Part shown: positions 31,962 through 42,900 of the stretch, one piece after another
Numbering within the stretch: the stretch's first letter is position 1
How the letters are laid out: each line of letters begins with the position of its first letter
Assembly (NCBI GenBank): GCA_027596035.1
Contig: JADGJA010000045.1
Location: forward strand, 1-58,360
Direction of reading: 5' to 3'
Origin: Thoreauomyces humboldtii
Lineage: Eukaryota > Chytridiomycota > Chytridiomycetes > Spizellomycetales > Powellomycetaceae
DNA: 58,360 nucleotides
The notes under the pieces: model-generated
Seen by the model: the letters and a program-made list of their open reading frames with translations, nothing else
Told to the model about the DNA's origin: nothing
Database searches by the model: none
Program-made: the position numbers and the translations under genes

Positions 31962-33784
31962 TCATTGCTTCGTGGGAGATCTCAAGCGCGTTTTGGGCAC
32001 CGGAGGCTTGTATGCCGTTCTCTTCTTGACCATCTCCTCCCTTGATAGGGCACCCCCGAGGGACCCCGTCGAGCCACCGATCCCGCTCCCGTTCGCACCA
32101 GGTCTGACTGCATTATTCCTGTAGTGGTTCTTTTGCTTGCTCTCCTTGCAGAAAGGAATGTGTCTCGCAGCTGTGTCCTTCTGGAACCGACGGTTGCAGT
32201 GCTCACAGGGCACCAGGTCAGGATCAGGTTCGGAAGCCAGGGAGGCCGTGGAACCGGAAGCGCCTGGGGAACCGTCGGGCTGTCGAGCGGCCCGGACCAT
32301 CTGGATGAACTTGTCGTGCTTGACTCGCCAGTTCGCAGGGCGCTTGGCCGGCGCGATCGGAGTAGCATCATGCGTAAAGGTTGCCGCCGGTTTGCCGTGC
32401 TGCAATATGATTGAGCATAGCTATCAGACATCGTGAGTCAGAGTGTGAAGCCTCGAATTCTTTTTACCTTCGGGCGGGAATCATCGGCGAGGAGAGCCTC
32501 GGTCCTAGCTTTCCCCGCGTAGGACTCGAGCTCGGTTCCTTTGACGCGAGCTTTCGTGGCATCATACTGCTTGCGTGGCTTTTGCATCTTGCTGCAAGCA
32601 ATCGTATGCTTTTCCTATTGTAAGGCAAAAAATTGGACAGGCATGAGCGGGGGGGCGTAAGAAGTTGCCAAACGCGCAAGCAAGACTTTACCAGTCTATC
32701 GAGCTCGAGAAACTTGCGTCCACAGGTCTGACACGGATGTCGATTGTCGGTCGGGCCCGCGGCCGCGGCTGGCACGTCTTCTGGTCCGCCGGCATCCCAC
32801 TCCGGAACTGGAGCCGGCTTACGCAGCTTTGCCGGCTTCGTGGAAGCAATCGGAGGAGAGGCCGCGGATCCCATTTCCTCCTCTTCCAACTCATCTTCGT
32901 ATCTTTCTTGATCGTACCGCGAACCTCTGACTTCCTCCTCGTCCTCATCCCCGTAGCTCCTTTCGAAAGTCTGCTGCTGCTGACCGGCTCTTTTGCCGAC
33001 ATCTCCGCTGCCACCTAGCACGGTTTTCTTGGGAACAAACCTAGACACGCTCCCACTGCTATGAGTGCCGCCGCTCCTCGCGACTCCTCCAGAAGTTGCA
33101 CCGTGGCCGCCTGACGATCCTCTCTCGGCAGCCTCGGCGGCTCTGAACACGTGCTGCTGCTGATCGTCTTCATCCTGCCAACTGGGACGAACGTCCTCGT
33201 AGTCGTCATGGTGGGAAGCGCGCTGAGCGTCGAGATGAGCGCGGTTTAAGGCCACGGCACGATTTAACTGTGCGGCAATGACTGCAGAACCTGACGGGAT
33301 GTTCGACGCTGTAGCCGAACGTTCCAGTCCGCGGCATGTTCGCAGATGTGTGGATAGTTTCTGATTAGGGATGTTCTCCATACCTAGTTTGACGTCAGAT
33401 ATCTTAGATCTTCGGGAGGCGAGAAACACTCTGGATTTGATGTCTTACAGTTCGTGCACGGATAGACTGAAGTTCGGTTGTCGGGAGCCGCCGAGAACGT
33501 CGTAGTGTTTCGACCATGCTTACGATCGCCGGTGCGCACGCTCTTCCGCAAGCAGCTGTTGGATTCGCAAACGAACGAAGGGGTGGTTTCAGAATGCTTG
33601 CTTGGACCCAAGCAAAACGGACAGCTTCGACCATGTAGTTGATGAGTACCAACCTCCTCTGGTGGGCCGGAAGCGAAGCCTTCGGAAAGGACGTTCTGCA
33701 TATGTGACAAAGCCGGGAGTCCTTGGAAGCAGACGTTGGCAACGACCGAGAGGAAGCGGAAGTGAGGTCGATACCATCTGACAT
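31962..33784 (-). CDS. four-finger C2HC zinc protein, ZC2HC1 family
   Basis: Predicted 504 aa in five exons: 33784-33654, 33555-33449, 33383-32692, 32614-32468, 32399-31962. Four zf-C2HC fingers with Cys-x2-Cys-x11/12-His-x3-Cys spacing are visible: Cys26/29-His41-Cys45, Cys77/80-His92-Cys96, Cys297/300-His313-Cys317 and Cys424/427-His439-Cys443. Three of the four are split by introns, and only the chosen splicing restores the ligands, which supports the model. Between fingers 2 and 3 lies a long disordered, Gln/Glu/Ser-rich region. The C-terminus is basic. ZC2HC1-type proteins are common in ciliated eukaryotes; molecular function is poorly known. Finding one here fits a flagellated fungus. 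The start codon is the first in-frame Met after an in-frame run of Met/Thr codons, so it could lie up to 27 bases earlier. Confidence 0.82.
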
Positions 33785-34702
33785 TCGTGTTGTCATCATT
33801 GTTTCTGTCACAGTTGTTGTAATAACTTGTATATTGGCAGGCCGATTTGTTTATCCCCAGCTGCAACTCGGAGCGGCCCAGAGTGCGAAGGATGGGACGC
33901 GTTTCTGGTTCTGCCGAAAATTCGAAAGACGTGACAAACAAACAAAGCGCAAAGCTCGAAAGAGCAACCAATCCAGCATTACATGGAACCCGATGGGTAG
34001 GAAGGGCCGCCTCCACCTGTGCCTCTACTGCTCGAGACTCGAGTGCCCTCATGCCTTGCAGCGCACCCCAAAAAGCGGATGGCATTCTTCCGCGCGACCT
34101 CTCCAACAAAACTTGACAGGTCTGTAGCTGCTCGTCCAATGCTGTGCATCCAGGCCGCAGTCTCCGGGCACGAAAGAGGGTCTATCAGAGACCATACGGT
34201 TACTGCATGTGTACGCGCGTAAGATCTTGTCCTGGGTGTTGAACGCTTGTCCTTTTCGTCGCAGTGTCGATCGAGATATGATATACTGCGCCACATTGTT
34301 ACGAGTGTATGTGGCTGTCGGGTCGCACCTTGTCCTTCTCGGTTTGTGACAATAATTTCCCACTGGGAAAGCGTCGTGTTGTGGACCCAGAGAGATTAAA
34401 CGCACATCAAAATATGTCATTCTTGCTCGTGTGAGCGCACGCCAACCAAGCCTGCTGGTGTGTCGCTACCGAGAGTCCAAGGGAGAGGACCGCGCAAAGT
34501 AGCCTCTTCTGTCCACCTTTCCCATCGGGCCGCAGAGGACGCAAAAAGCCAGCTGAAAAAGAAGACGGGAAATGCGTCGAGCTCTGGTACAAAGGCCAAG
34601 TGCGCGCGGCCACGTTCCCCGTTTCGCCCGCCTCACCTCCTCGTCGTCGTCCCCTGCTCATCAACCCAACCCATACCCAGCGACTGCGTTGCCTCCTCGA
34701 AA
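33785..34702. other. 918-bp divergent region, no gene recognised
   Basis: Between the ZC2HC1-like start (left) and the three-TM protein start (right). Open frames of 60-120 codons on both strands have no recognisable content. The final 100 bases are pyrimidine-rich and end directly at the ATG at 34703, as in leaders of strongly expressed fungal genes. Confidence 0.45.
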
Positions 34703-35434
34703 ATGGAGACCCAAGTACATCAAGAGTCGGAGCTTGCGCCCGACCACCACCATGCCGCCGTAGCCGGTAATCTCGATGACCCTGCCGTCCTGAACGATAA
34801 CACCCACCGAAACAGCTTGACGTCCCTCTCCAACAACGACCATCACCATGATCATTTGAACAACACGTATGCGAACTTCAACGCACAACGCATGGACGAC
34901 GTCAGCCGGAACAGCGAGGACGACGTCAAGCGAACCTACTTCCACGGTCACACCAACATCTACCGAACAAACACCGGCACCGAGGTCGTCCACGCACCCC
35001 ACATGCCTAAGCTCGCCTTCCTCATCGCTCTCATCTTCACCATCTTCTTCGGTCCCTTCGGCTGGTGCCTCCTCTGCTTCTACACGACGTCCAGGACGCG
35101 TCGCGCCGTCTTCATGGCCATGACCATCGCCAACTGCCTCCAGGGCACCGCCTGCTTCATCGCCGGAAAGGTCGTCACCGACAACTGTCGCAAAGCTGCC
35201 AACAACTCGGACGGTCAGGACGGACAGGCCTGCGCCAACGGCTACGGATTCCAGCACAAGACGGACGCCACCTTCGACAACCAGTGCGCCACGTCCTGCT
35301 CCACCATCTGGAGGACCTGCGCCATCGCCGGCGTCATCTTCTTCATCCTCGCCGGGCTCAGTCTCATCGGCTCCATCTTCTCCCAGATCCACGTCAGGTC
35401 CCAGAGGAAGCGTCACCCCGAGTCCAACATCTAA
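34703..35434 (+). CDS. intronless three-TM membrane protein, His/Asn-rich N-terminus
   Basis: Single-exon 243-aa protein. The first 100 residues are hydrophilic with His/Asp/Asn clusters (HHHDHLNNTYANFN). A hydrophobic pair of segments then follows (KLAFLIALIFTIFFGPFGWCLLCF and AVFMAMTIANCLQGTACFI, read as helices 1 and 2), a lumenal or extracellular loop with four or five cysteines, and a last helix (AIAGVIFFILAGLSLIGSIF) with a short basic tail. I recognise no family. Codons end overwhelmingly in C, far more than in neighbours, which suggests strong expression; the same bias leaves a long antisense frame open. The loop cysteines could form disulfides. The start was chosen as the first ATG after the pyrimidine-rich leader. 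Confidence 0.8.
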   Translation: METQVHQESELAPDHHHAAVAGNLDDPAVLNDNTHRNSLTSLSNNDHHHDHLNNTYANFNAQRMDDVSRNSEDDVKRTYFHGHTNIYRTNTGTEVVHAPHMPKLAFLIALIFTIFFGPFGWCLLCFYTTSRTRRAVFMAMTIANCLQGTACFIAGKVVTDNCRKAANNSDGQDGQACANGYGFQHKTDATFDNQCATSCSTIWRTCAIAGVIFFILAGLSLIGSIFSQIHVRSQRKRHPESNI

Positions 35435-36338
35435 AAGGAGACGGACGGCAAAAAGAGTCTTGATGCGTTGTGTTTTGGCGTATCTGTTTGCGTACACCCC
35501 TGCTTTCTTTCACACTCCACTACCCCTCCATAATTCCCTACCAGATGCGCAGGTCGCAGGTCGGAAACCTTTAGAATCAGTGTACAGGCGGGGAAATGGG
35601 CGGTGTTCTTTTTACGGCAAATACAAGGTCCAAATTCCGTCCATTTTACAATTCGGGCTGAGTTAGCCAGTAGGGTTAACCTTTGACAATGACTTCTGTA
35701 GTCATTTGCCCTAGATCTTAATTTACAGAATTGTACAGTACACCGTACAGTAGGCCGCTGTGAAATCGAATGCGCAGAAAAGGTCCTCCATTGGTCGCTC
35801 ACTTTCATCATCATCTACGGCTTTGGTTGAGTTTGCTTGACGTTCCGGGTTGGTTGCCACTGTAAGCATCTCCCCTCTCTTTTGAGTTTACTGGCAGTCA
35901 GTCCTTGACGCGGATCTGCCGAAAATGCTTACGGTATAACTGCAGTGTCCAACGCGTACGGCGCGCAGGCCCTATCTGTGCTCGCACAAATCCCATCGAA
36001 ACCTTCTGAAGCGTGCCACCTATGGCAGCCGAGGGCCGAAGTGACTGTCCCTTGTGCTGTGCTATGCAACCACGCCATAACAAGGAAAAAAAAAAAGAGA
36101 ACATTGTCCCCTATAAAAGGCGAACGTTCCCCGCACCCCTCCAGTATTCGATTGGGGCTTGTTAGCGCTGGTTCGCTCGCCTCTCTTCCTAGTCAGAGTG
36201 GTATACCACGCCTTCAGGGAGTACTCCTGCTTACCTTTCCACGCAAGCGTTCGTGTGCTTTTTATCGCTTCAAATAGTTCTGACCTCCCTTATAGCACGT
36301 GTGTTTCTGAATTCCAAGACGACCTTGAACGTTAATGT
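35435..36338. other. 904-bp gap with TATA-like element, no gene recognised
   Basis: The area holds a run of 12 A (about 36084-36095), a TATAAAAG element and short GTAC palindromes near 35733-35753. I could not build a gene on either strand. A non-coding or very short transcript from the TATA element rightward is possible. Confidence 0.4.
36112..36119 (+). promoter_or_regulatory. TATA-like box without an assigned gene
   Basis: CTATAAAAGG on the plus strand is a strong TATA match placed after an A-run. No coding exon clearly starts downstream, so this is either a chance match or the promoter of an unrecognised transcript. Confidence 0.3.
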
Positions 36339-36686
36339 TCAACAAGTACCGCTGGGCTTGCCGGCGTCAGCGACTATGCGCTCAGCCTGTAAGCGCTCAG
36401 GTGATTCGGCGCTCTTGCGGAAGCCAGTCACAAGAAAGATCGGACATGTTCCGGGCGACGAGCAATGGCAATGCGTTACTGCGCAAAGGCAACTTCGACA
36501 GCACATTGGTAAGGTCGGGTGACCCCAAATAACAAGATAACGCCGACACTGCGGAGCACTGCTTTCGTTGGCAGTGCATGCTCGGGGGTCGTCATATTCG
36601 GGAGGGAGTAAGTTGAATGAAAGGGATTCCGCTTGGACTGCCAGCGCACAAAGCAGAGAAAAAGCCCAAGCCCTCGTTGGGAGCAT
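36339..36686 (-). CDS. possible small secreted protein, model uncertain
   Basis: An ATG at 36686 begins a hydrophobic signal-like segment (RAWAFSLLCALAVQAES) followed by SFNLLPPEYDDP and a cysteine-containing stretch; the frame stays open for 115 residues. The second half in this frame is an unlikely Cys-rich sequence, while another frame of the same strand (about 36530-36397) reads more like protein (LTNVLSKLPLRSNALPLLVA). A spliced or frame-damaged gene is therefore possible. No family is recognised. It lies 106 bases after the stop of the polytopic membrane protein gene, same strand. Confidence 0.28.
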   Translation of the reverse strand: MLPTRAWAFSLLCALAVQAESLSFNLLPPEYDDPRACTANESSAPQCRRYLVIWGHPTLPMCCRSCLCAVTHCHCSSPGTCPIFLVTGFRKSAESPERLQAERIVADAGKPSGTC

Positions 36687-36792
36687 GGCGGATCGTGTCA
36701 ATGCGGTGTGCTTGCTTGAGCCTTCGTTACAGCTGTTATGTAAAACAAGCTGGAGGGTTGTATTCAAAAATCGGAATGTCTGTTGACAACCG

Positions 36793-37849
36793 TCAGACCT
36801 CGATCCCAGCATCGAGCGGCTCGTCCAGTTGCTCGTAGTGTCCGTCTTCCCTGACCATCGAGTTCACAAACGGCCAGCGAGCGCCGACCAAGGGTTTTCC
36901 TATCAATAACGCCTCCTGGATCGACGTAGCCGAAAACGTGCACAGGATCACGTAGAAGCACTGCGGATAGAGCATCAGATGAATATGTCATGCTGAGAAC
37001 CCGACTACATCCGACAACAAAGAACAAAGACCCTTACCGTCACGCTATTTCCCAAAACCACCAAGCATGCGAACACTATCCATAGCACCCTCCACCTCCA
37101 CTCCTCTCTGATTGGCTCGATGGGTCAGTGCAGTCCTTTCGACGAGACGCTACGTTCTAGGCATGACTCATACCTGACAGCCATGTATACGGCGGCGAAC
37201 AGCATGCTACTGATATCCGCCACAAAGACGGCGGTGGACCACCTGTTGTCTGACGTATCCCTCCATCCGTCCGCTGGCGAGTTTCTGAACCACGCGTTGA
37301 GAAACCCCAGACCTGCGAGCACCAGTCCACAGCCCGCTGCCCCCCGAAGGACGATGGCGGCGGGTCGGTTAGGACTGAGAGCCGTCCCTGGATTAAATGG
37401 GAGAAGGTCCTTGAGGGATCGGACCGCGTAAAGAAGAGGTATGGCCGGAAGGAGGACGAGCGACGGAACGGCCAGAACGGCGCCGTACTCGGCGTGTGAC
37501 CAGAGGTACGGCACCACAAGGGTCGAGCCTCTGTGTACGAACAGTTGAGCCGTGTGCTTTGCCCTCTATGGTGAAAACTCTCTTACGCTAAACAGTCGAA
37601 CAGGGCAGCGGTGGGCCAGGCATGGGAGAACACGGACGTGAAGGAATCCTGAGAACGGATGGCGCGAAATACGGTGATGACGTTAGCTAGCGCTGCCAGG
37701 GAGAGAATGGTGTTCAAGGCATATCGAAAAGGTTTGCAGGACGGGTTCCCGTTCTGACGTAGGAACGTCGAGATGCCCGTTCTGCGACCGAAGGAACGAA
37801 CGCGATCGAGGTTAGGGTTTTCTATTGGACGATTCGGTGATGCAGACAT
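36793..37849 (-). CDS. polytopic membrane protein, unknown function
   Basis: Predicted 285 aa in four exons: 37849-37587, 37530-37174, 37107-37038, 36960-36793. At least six hydrophobic helices are visible, including ALNTILSLAALANVITVF, YGAVLAVPSLVLLPAIPLLY, IVLRGAAGCGLVLAGLGF, WSTAVFVADISSMLFAAVY and VLWIVFACLVVLGNSV, with a short acidic cytosolic tail (EQLDEPLDAGIEV). Every junction is GT..AG and in phase, and hydrophobicity continues across the last two introns, which supports the model. I recognise no transporter or enzyme motif. Many fungi encode lineage-specific integral membrane proteins of this size. Confidence 0.72.
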
Positions 37850-38071
37850 CGTGAAGAAGCGCCTTTGCTCCGGTGGTTCATTCAAGGATGGCAGATGGAC
37901 GCAATGGAAAGGCAACGGGTTCTGGGAAAGATGCGACCGAAAGGAGTTATGGGAAATCGGATCGAAAGCGCAGCGGGATTTGATCGACAGCTCCTATATA
38001 TTGACGGTTACCGGGAGCCCGGGAACCGTTCTCTATGGTACCGCATCCTAGGTACTGGGCATCGAGAAGGC

Positions 38072-39624
38072 TCATTCCGTTCGCCCAAACAACGCTGTTG
38101 TCCGACCATCATCGGAAGGCGTGGTCCACGCCAAAATGGTGTCGGTTACGACCTGAAAATAACCCAGTCCGTTGTGTCCCGCATGCTTGACCTCGAGGTA
38201 CCATACCCTGCCATCTGCCTCCCGAAACAGCACTCCTTCGTCACCGGGCATTTGATGTCCGCTGAGGAGCTCCTCGTCTCCTACACCAGCGGCAGCTTGT
38301 AGGAGCAGCTTGCTGTGGGATGGCAAAATCTCGTAATCTGTCTTCCCATGCACGAGTAGCACGGGCCACTGCGTGATTTGCCGGATGTTCTCAATGGAAT
38401 TCCATTGTTCGGAAACGAGACCCTTGACCTTGTCGGCCAGGCGTGGATGGTGCTTGAAGGGCCAGAGAAGCGGCATCATAGGGTATCCAAGGGCTGCGTC
38501 TGGAATAGATGTATAGGATGCTAGAAGTAACAGGCCGCCCCCGGTGGTGCTTCGCGAGGTGCTCAAATGATGCGCAAGCCTGGAATAAGAGAGCGTCAGC
38601 CAGTCAGCATGTCGATTAGCAGCAGCCAAGATCGCACGAACCAAGTAGCGACGCCAGTTCCCAGGCTGAAAGCGACATATTGAGTTGACGAGCCAAAAGT
38701 CCTCGCTCCTCGAACGAGCTAAAGCATCTTCTTACCTGTGTCCAACCAAGATAATCCGGTCGGGTTCAACGCCCTGCCCGACCACCCAATCAAAAGTGGA
38801 AAGCGCATCAGTTTGAACCCCAGCTTCGGTGGGCGATACGTTGTCCGAATCGGCTGCGTTGGATCGTCATCAGCATTGGCTCAAACAGAGAGTGCATGCA
38901 GAGGTAGACGTCATTCCCACCAAAGCCCCGATAGTCCAAAGCGATCACATGAGATCCCTTGCCGATGTTTTGAAGCACCTAGAGTCATTGGCCCAATCAG
39001 CGCTGTGTTCATGAAAGTGATCAAAGTACTTGATGTTCTCACTCACTGTATAAAAGTGCACTCGGTGACTGAATGCACGATTCCCAGCATTGCCATGGAA
39101 GTACAGGAACACCCTTTCCGCGCCAGCTAGCTCCCGTTCAAATCGTTCATCACGCGCTGATGTCGACTCGTTTTTGGGGGTGGGCCGAGTGTCCCGGGGT
39201 AGGATATGCCAAACCCCGAGAGTTACATCATCTGTCGTCAAGATCTTGACTGTTCGAACACTTCCAGCTACGACCCAGGAGGTGTTAGATTCCAGACAAG
39301 TGAAATCCTCCGTCCAGTAGACTGTCACTCACAGCGGAATCCAAATTCCTCGGCACCGCCAGTAAAGTCAACGAAAAAAGGAAAGCGAATCCAGTTAAGG
39401 TAAATGAGGGATGACTGAAAAGTGGGGAAGGTCACAGCGGCAGACAGAATGACCTAGTCAGGAAAGGGCTGGTTAGAACAAGGGCGGACCAGGCTGACCA
39501 GACGAACAGTTATTGGCCTTACACCGTAAACGGCAAATATTACTGCGATCGTGAAGGACAAGCAGCGACCCAAACCTCGCCTGCGTGGCGCAGACCGCGC
39601 GACAGACCTTGGGTTTTTGGACAT
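38072..39624 (-). CDS. ABHD12-like alpha/beta-hydrolase (membrane-anchored lipase)
   Basis: Predicted 383 aa in seven exons: 39624-39523, 39453-39333, 39267-39047, 38978-38921, 38853-38736, 38665-38642, 38579-38072. A basic start leads into one membrane anchor (SFTIAVIFAVYGVILSAAV), then the ABHD12 pattern: DVTLGVWHILP, VFLYFHGNAGNRAFSHRV, HVIALDYRGF, and the nucleophile elbow GHSLGTGVATW with Ser207. Likely triad partners are Asp296 (VHGKTDYE) and His350 (AGHNGLGY). ABHD12 hydrolyses lysophosphatidylserine and monoacylglycerols at the ER. Exon 6 is only 24 nt yet carries part of the elbow, so the reading depends on correct splicing. Divergent from BUB1. Confidence 0.92.
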
Positions 39625-39795
39625 TAGTGGGATGACGGCGGTGGGCAGTGGTGGACGGTGAGGTCACCCGCACGCTGGGAAGCACGCAAAGGGTGTCCGG
39701 AAGCAGTCCGAAAGGAAGTCCTCGCGAGCCGTGTGCTGTTCCTCCTCTGGACCTGCGACCGGAATTTCCACCAGCTAGACCAGTTACCCACCACC

Positions 39796-39801
39796 ACGCG
39801 T
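39796..39801. promoter_or_regulatory. MCB-like ACGCGT site upstream of BUB1
   Basis: A palindromic ACGCGT lies 136 bases upstream of the BUB1 start and 172 bases upstream of the divergent ABHD12-like start. MBF binds this hexamer in yeasts, and an MBF DNA-binding subunit is encoded in this window. A six-base match alone is weak evidence. Confidence 0.35.
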
Positions 39802-39936
39802 CAGTCGACCCTGCACCCGTTTGCCAGTAATCCAAAGGAGAGCGGAGGGACGAGGAAGAGATCCTACCATAAAAAGTATCTGATGCCATCAACGACATAA
39901 GCCCATAAACGCGCAGTACAAGTTTATCGAACGACC

Positions 39937-42900
39937 ATGGACGACACCGGCCGAAGGGTCCTCAGCATGGACGACCTGGAACACCACAAAGAGAACGTTC
40001 AACCACTAAAGTCTGGTCGAAGTGCGAGTGCTCTCGCCCAAATCTACGGCGCACAAGGCCCAACGATGTCAGCGACCCAACTCGAAACGCAGCGAGTCGT
40101 TCTCCAGAAACCTCTGGAGGATCCTGACCGCGATCCCACTCTCGAGCAGTTTTACGCGTATCTCAAGTTTCTACAGCAGTACTATCCGGTCGGGCATGCC
40201 GACTTTAAGCCTTATCTGCAAGAGGCCGTACGGCTCTTCAAGCGCGACGAACGGTTCAAGAATGATACGAGGTTGTTCTGGATGTGGATGGAGGTCATCA
40301 AGCTGGCCAACGCGCCAGTCGAAGTCTTCAAGTACCTCAGCGTGAACGAGATTGGCGTGCAGCTCGCGTCCTACTATATCGAGTATGCAGGCTTGATGAT
40401 CGAGATGAAGAGGTTAGGCGGATTCCTTGATCCTGAGCAAAGGCGGGCATGACTCTCACACGCCACGCGATTTTGCAGGTTTGAAGACGCGAATGAAATC
40501 TATCGACTGGGCATCAACCGGAAAGCTCAACCATTGGATAAGCTGATACAGAGCTACGAAGACTTCCAGCAAATACCTCATAGAGAATCCGAGAAAGACG
40601 AAGAGACAGGCACCGCTACTCAACAATCGGGGCGCGCAACATCTCGACCCGGGTTCCCAAACGAGAACGAGCCTGCCCCCATCAAGCGCCCAGCACTAGC
40701 TCCGCGCTCGGGGTCTTCTCGAGCAGCTCCCGTTCCCATGCTGCAGCAGGCTCAGACCGCTGGTAGAGCCAAGCTCCAGATCTTCCGTGATCCATCTGAA
40801 AAGGAGGCTCCGGCCGCTCTGGCTGCCCGGGTGATGCCTTCGAACACAACCGCTAATGAGTGGAATGACATCGGGACCACAGTGTCACGCAAAAAGGAAA
40901 ATATTCGTGAAGCAACCAAATGGACTGGAACTACACTGCCCCAGAAAGGCAGCGGTCGTGGAGCACAAGCTGCGCCTCCGCGAACTCGGATAGAAGTCTA
41001 CCAGGACGAGGTAGAGTCCACATTGCTTATAACAGCGTCAAATTTCTTCGACTGATATGGGCTGCTCAGCCGTCAGGATCAGACCTTCACGTCCCAACGT
41101 CAGCAGAAAACTTCCTTCAGGAAAAGAAAGTGGAACCATCATCGGGGTCTGCCACCGCAGCAATGCTTGCTACGATAGACTCCACTGCGCCATCTACGAA
41201 ACGACCAGTTGCCGCACAGATACCAGCGCCAAAACCGGAACCTCTTGTTTCGAAACCACCGAGCCAAAAGGCAGTCAAACCTCAACTTCCTAGCGTCATG
41301 GTCATGTCCACGGAGCTCATGCTGCGAGACGGAAAATGGATCACTTCCTTCGAAGAGCTTCGGGCTGCTCACTACGCGTCCCTATCTCCACCTGCCACAC
41401 CTGCTGCAGTGCCCGCAAGGACATTTGCGCAGAAAGCCAAGAACATGGCTTCCCCTACCGTCAACACAAAAGCTGCTATGGCTGACGTGTTCGAGATGTT
41501 CAGCAAGCCTCTGCAGTCTGAGGGCGCTGCTTCGAACCCTGCTTCCAATGCTGGCGGCATCTATGTAGACGATGACGAAACCATTAGCGCAAAGGTATAT
41601 CGGCGGGAAGACCTTGGAATGATCGGGGTTCTCGAAGACGATGATGACGATGATGATGAAGACGAAGCGGGGGACGAGAGCGTAGGCAGGTATGCTCGGG
41701 CACCGCCCTGGGTCACGGCCATAGGTGTCGACAAAGAGAATCCATTCAAGGAGCGACCAAGCCACACTTTGAGTGATAACGGAAAAGCTGAGCACGGCTA
41801 TCGCGACTCAGCTACATCTGCTCAGGGGCAAGACCGAGCTTCAGTTGCTCACGCTGCAGAAAGCAACGTGCGGATGGAACCCGCCTATCATTCCACGCCT
41901 CACCATCGTCGACACCTTCAAGACTCACGCGACCCTTACCGAGATGACAATGACAATCATTCCGACGAGAATGACGATGATGGTGGAGCTGGTTACTTTG
42001 TTCCCACTCGTCGCGGTCTAGCAATCATGACGCCCATCACCGAGGTTAGTCACGAAAGCGACCGCACAATGGCGCTCAGCACGATAGGTCGAAGTTATGC
42101 CCGTATGCCGCCGGATGATGGGCACACCGTCATGACTATGGCAACCTTTGGCGATAGGACAATTAGCAGTATTAGTTACGACGGGAGCCATCAGACCAAC
42201 GATGCAGAAGAAGATGATCATGATCACCATGACTTTGTTGGGCAGCGCCCGGCTACGGCGTTCAAGGCCGAGATCGGTATCGGCAGGATGGCGCGCAGCG
42301 ATGTCGGAATGCTCACCGAGGGATTAAGCGGTTTGCGGATCCTGAGCGACGACGACGCAGGCTCCGAAGGGGAGTCCACAAGCAAGGATCTTCGACCGCT
42401 CGATCACCATTCCGTGTCTCCGGAGTCCACTGCCTCGATCCGCCGCCCAGCATCCGCTGACGAGAATCGCTCTGGGGAGTCGAGCTCCGCACAAAATGGA
42501 TCTTTTCCTGCCGAGGGATCTTCGCAACGAAGTGACCATGTATTACGTGATGTCCCGAATCCTTGCGATCCCATGGATGAACCGACGGCATCGGCCCTCG
42601 TGGCTACATTCGATAACGAAGAGATTGCCTCGTTATATCGTTGCAACAAGCAAGCCCTGAACGTTGCAGATATGTTCGAAAAAGCTATGAAGATTGCGGA
42701 AAAGGCTTCGTCGGGCAAGGTCAAGTCAAGTCCGCGTGACGTAGTGGACGCCACGATCACGCTACCGGACGGAAAGCCGCTAAAGTTAATCAAGAAATTA
42801 GGAGAAGGCGGATTCGGCAGAGTGTACCTCGTTGGCAAAATGGATGGCGTGGATGAAGCCCTTCTGGGCGGGGCCACGGATGACGGCGACGACGGGTACG

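Noticed and set aside
33625..33653. 29-nt intron in the ZC2HC1-like gene
   Set aside because: It is too short to splice. The 98-nt alternative (33653-33556) keeps phase and restores the His-x3-Cys of finger 1.
34661..35497. 278-residue antisense open frame over the three-TM protein gene
   Set aside because: It mirrors the strong C-ending codon bias of the sense gene. The antisense product is Val/Asp/Gly/Glu-rich with no signal or domain, while the sense frame has sensible membrane helices.
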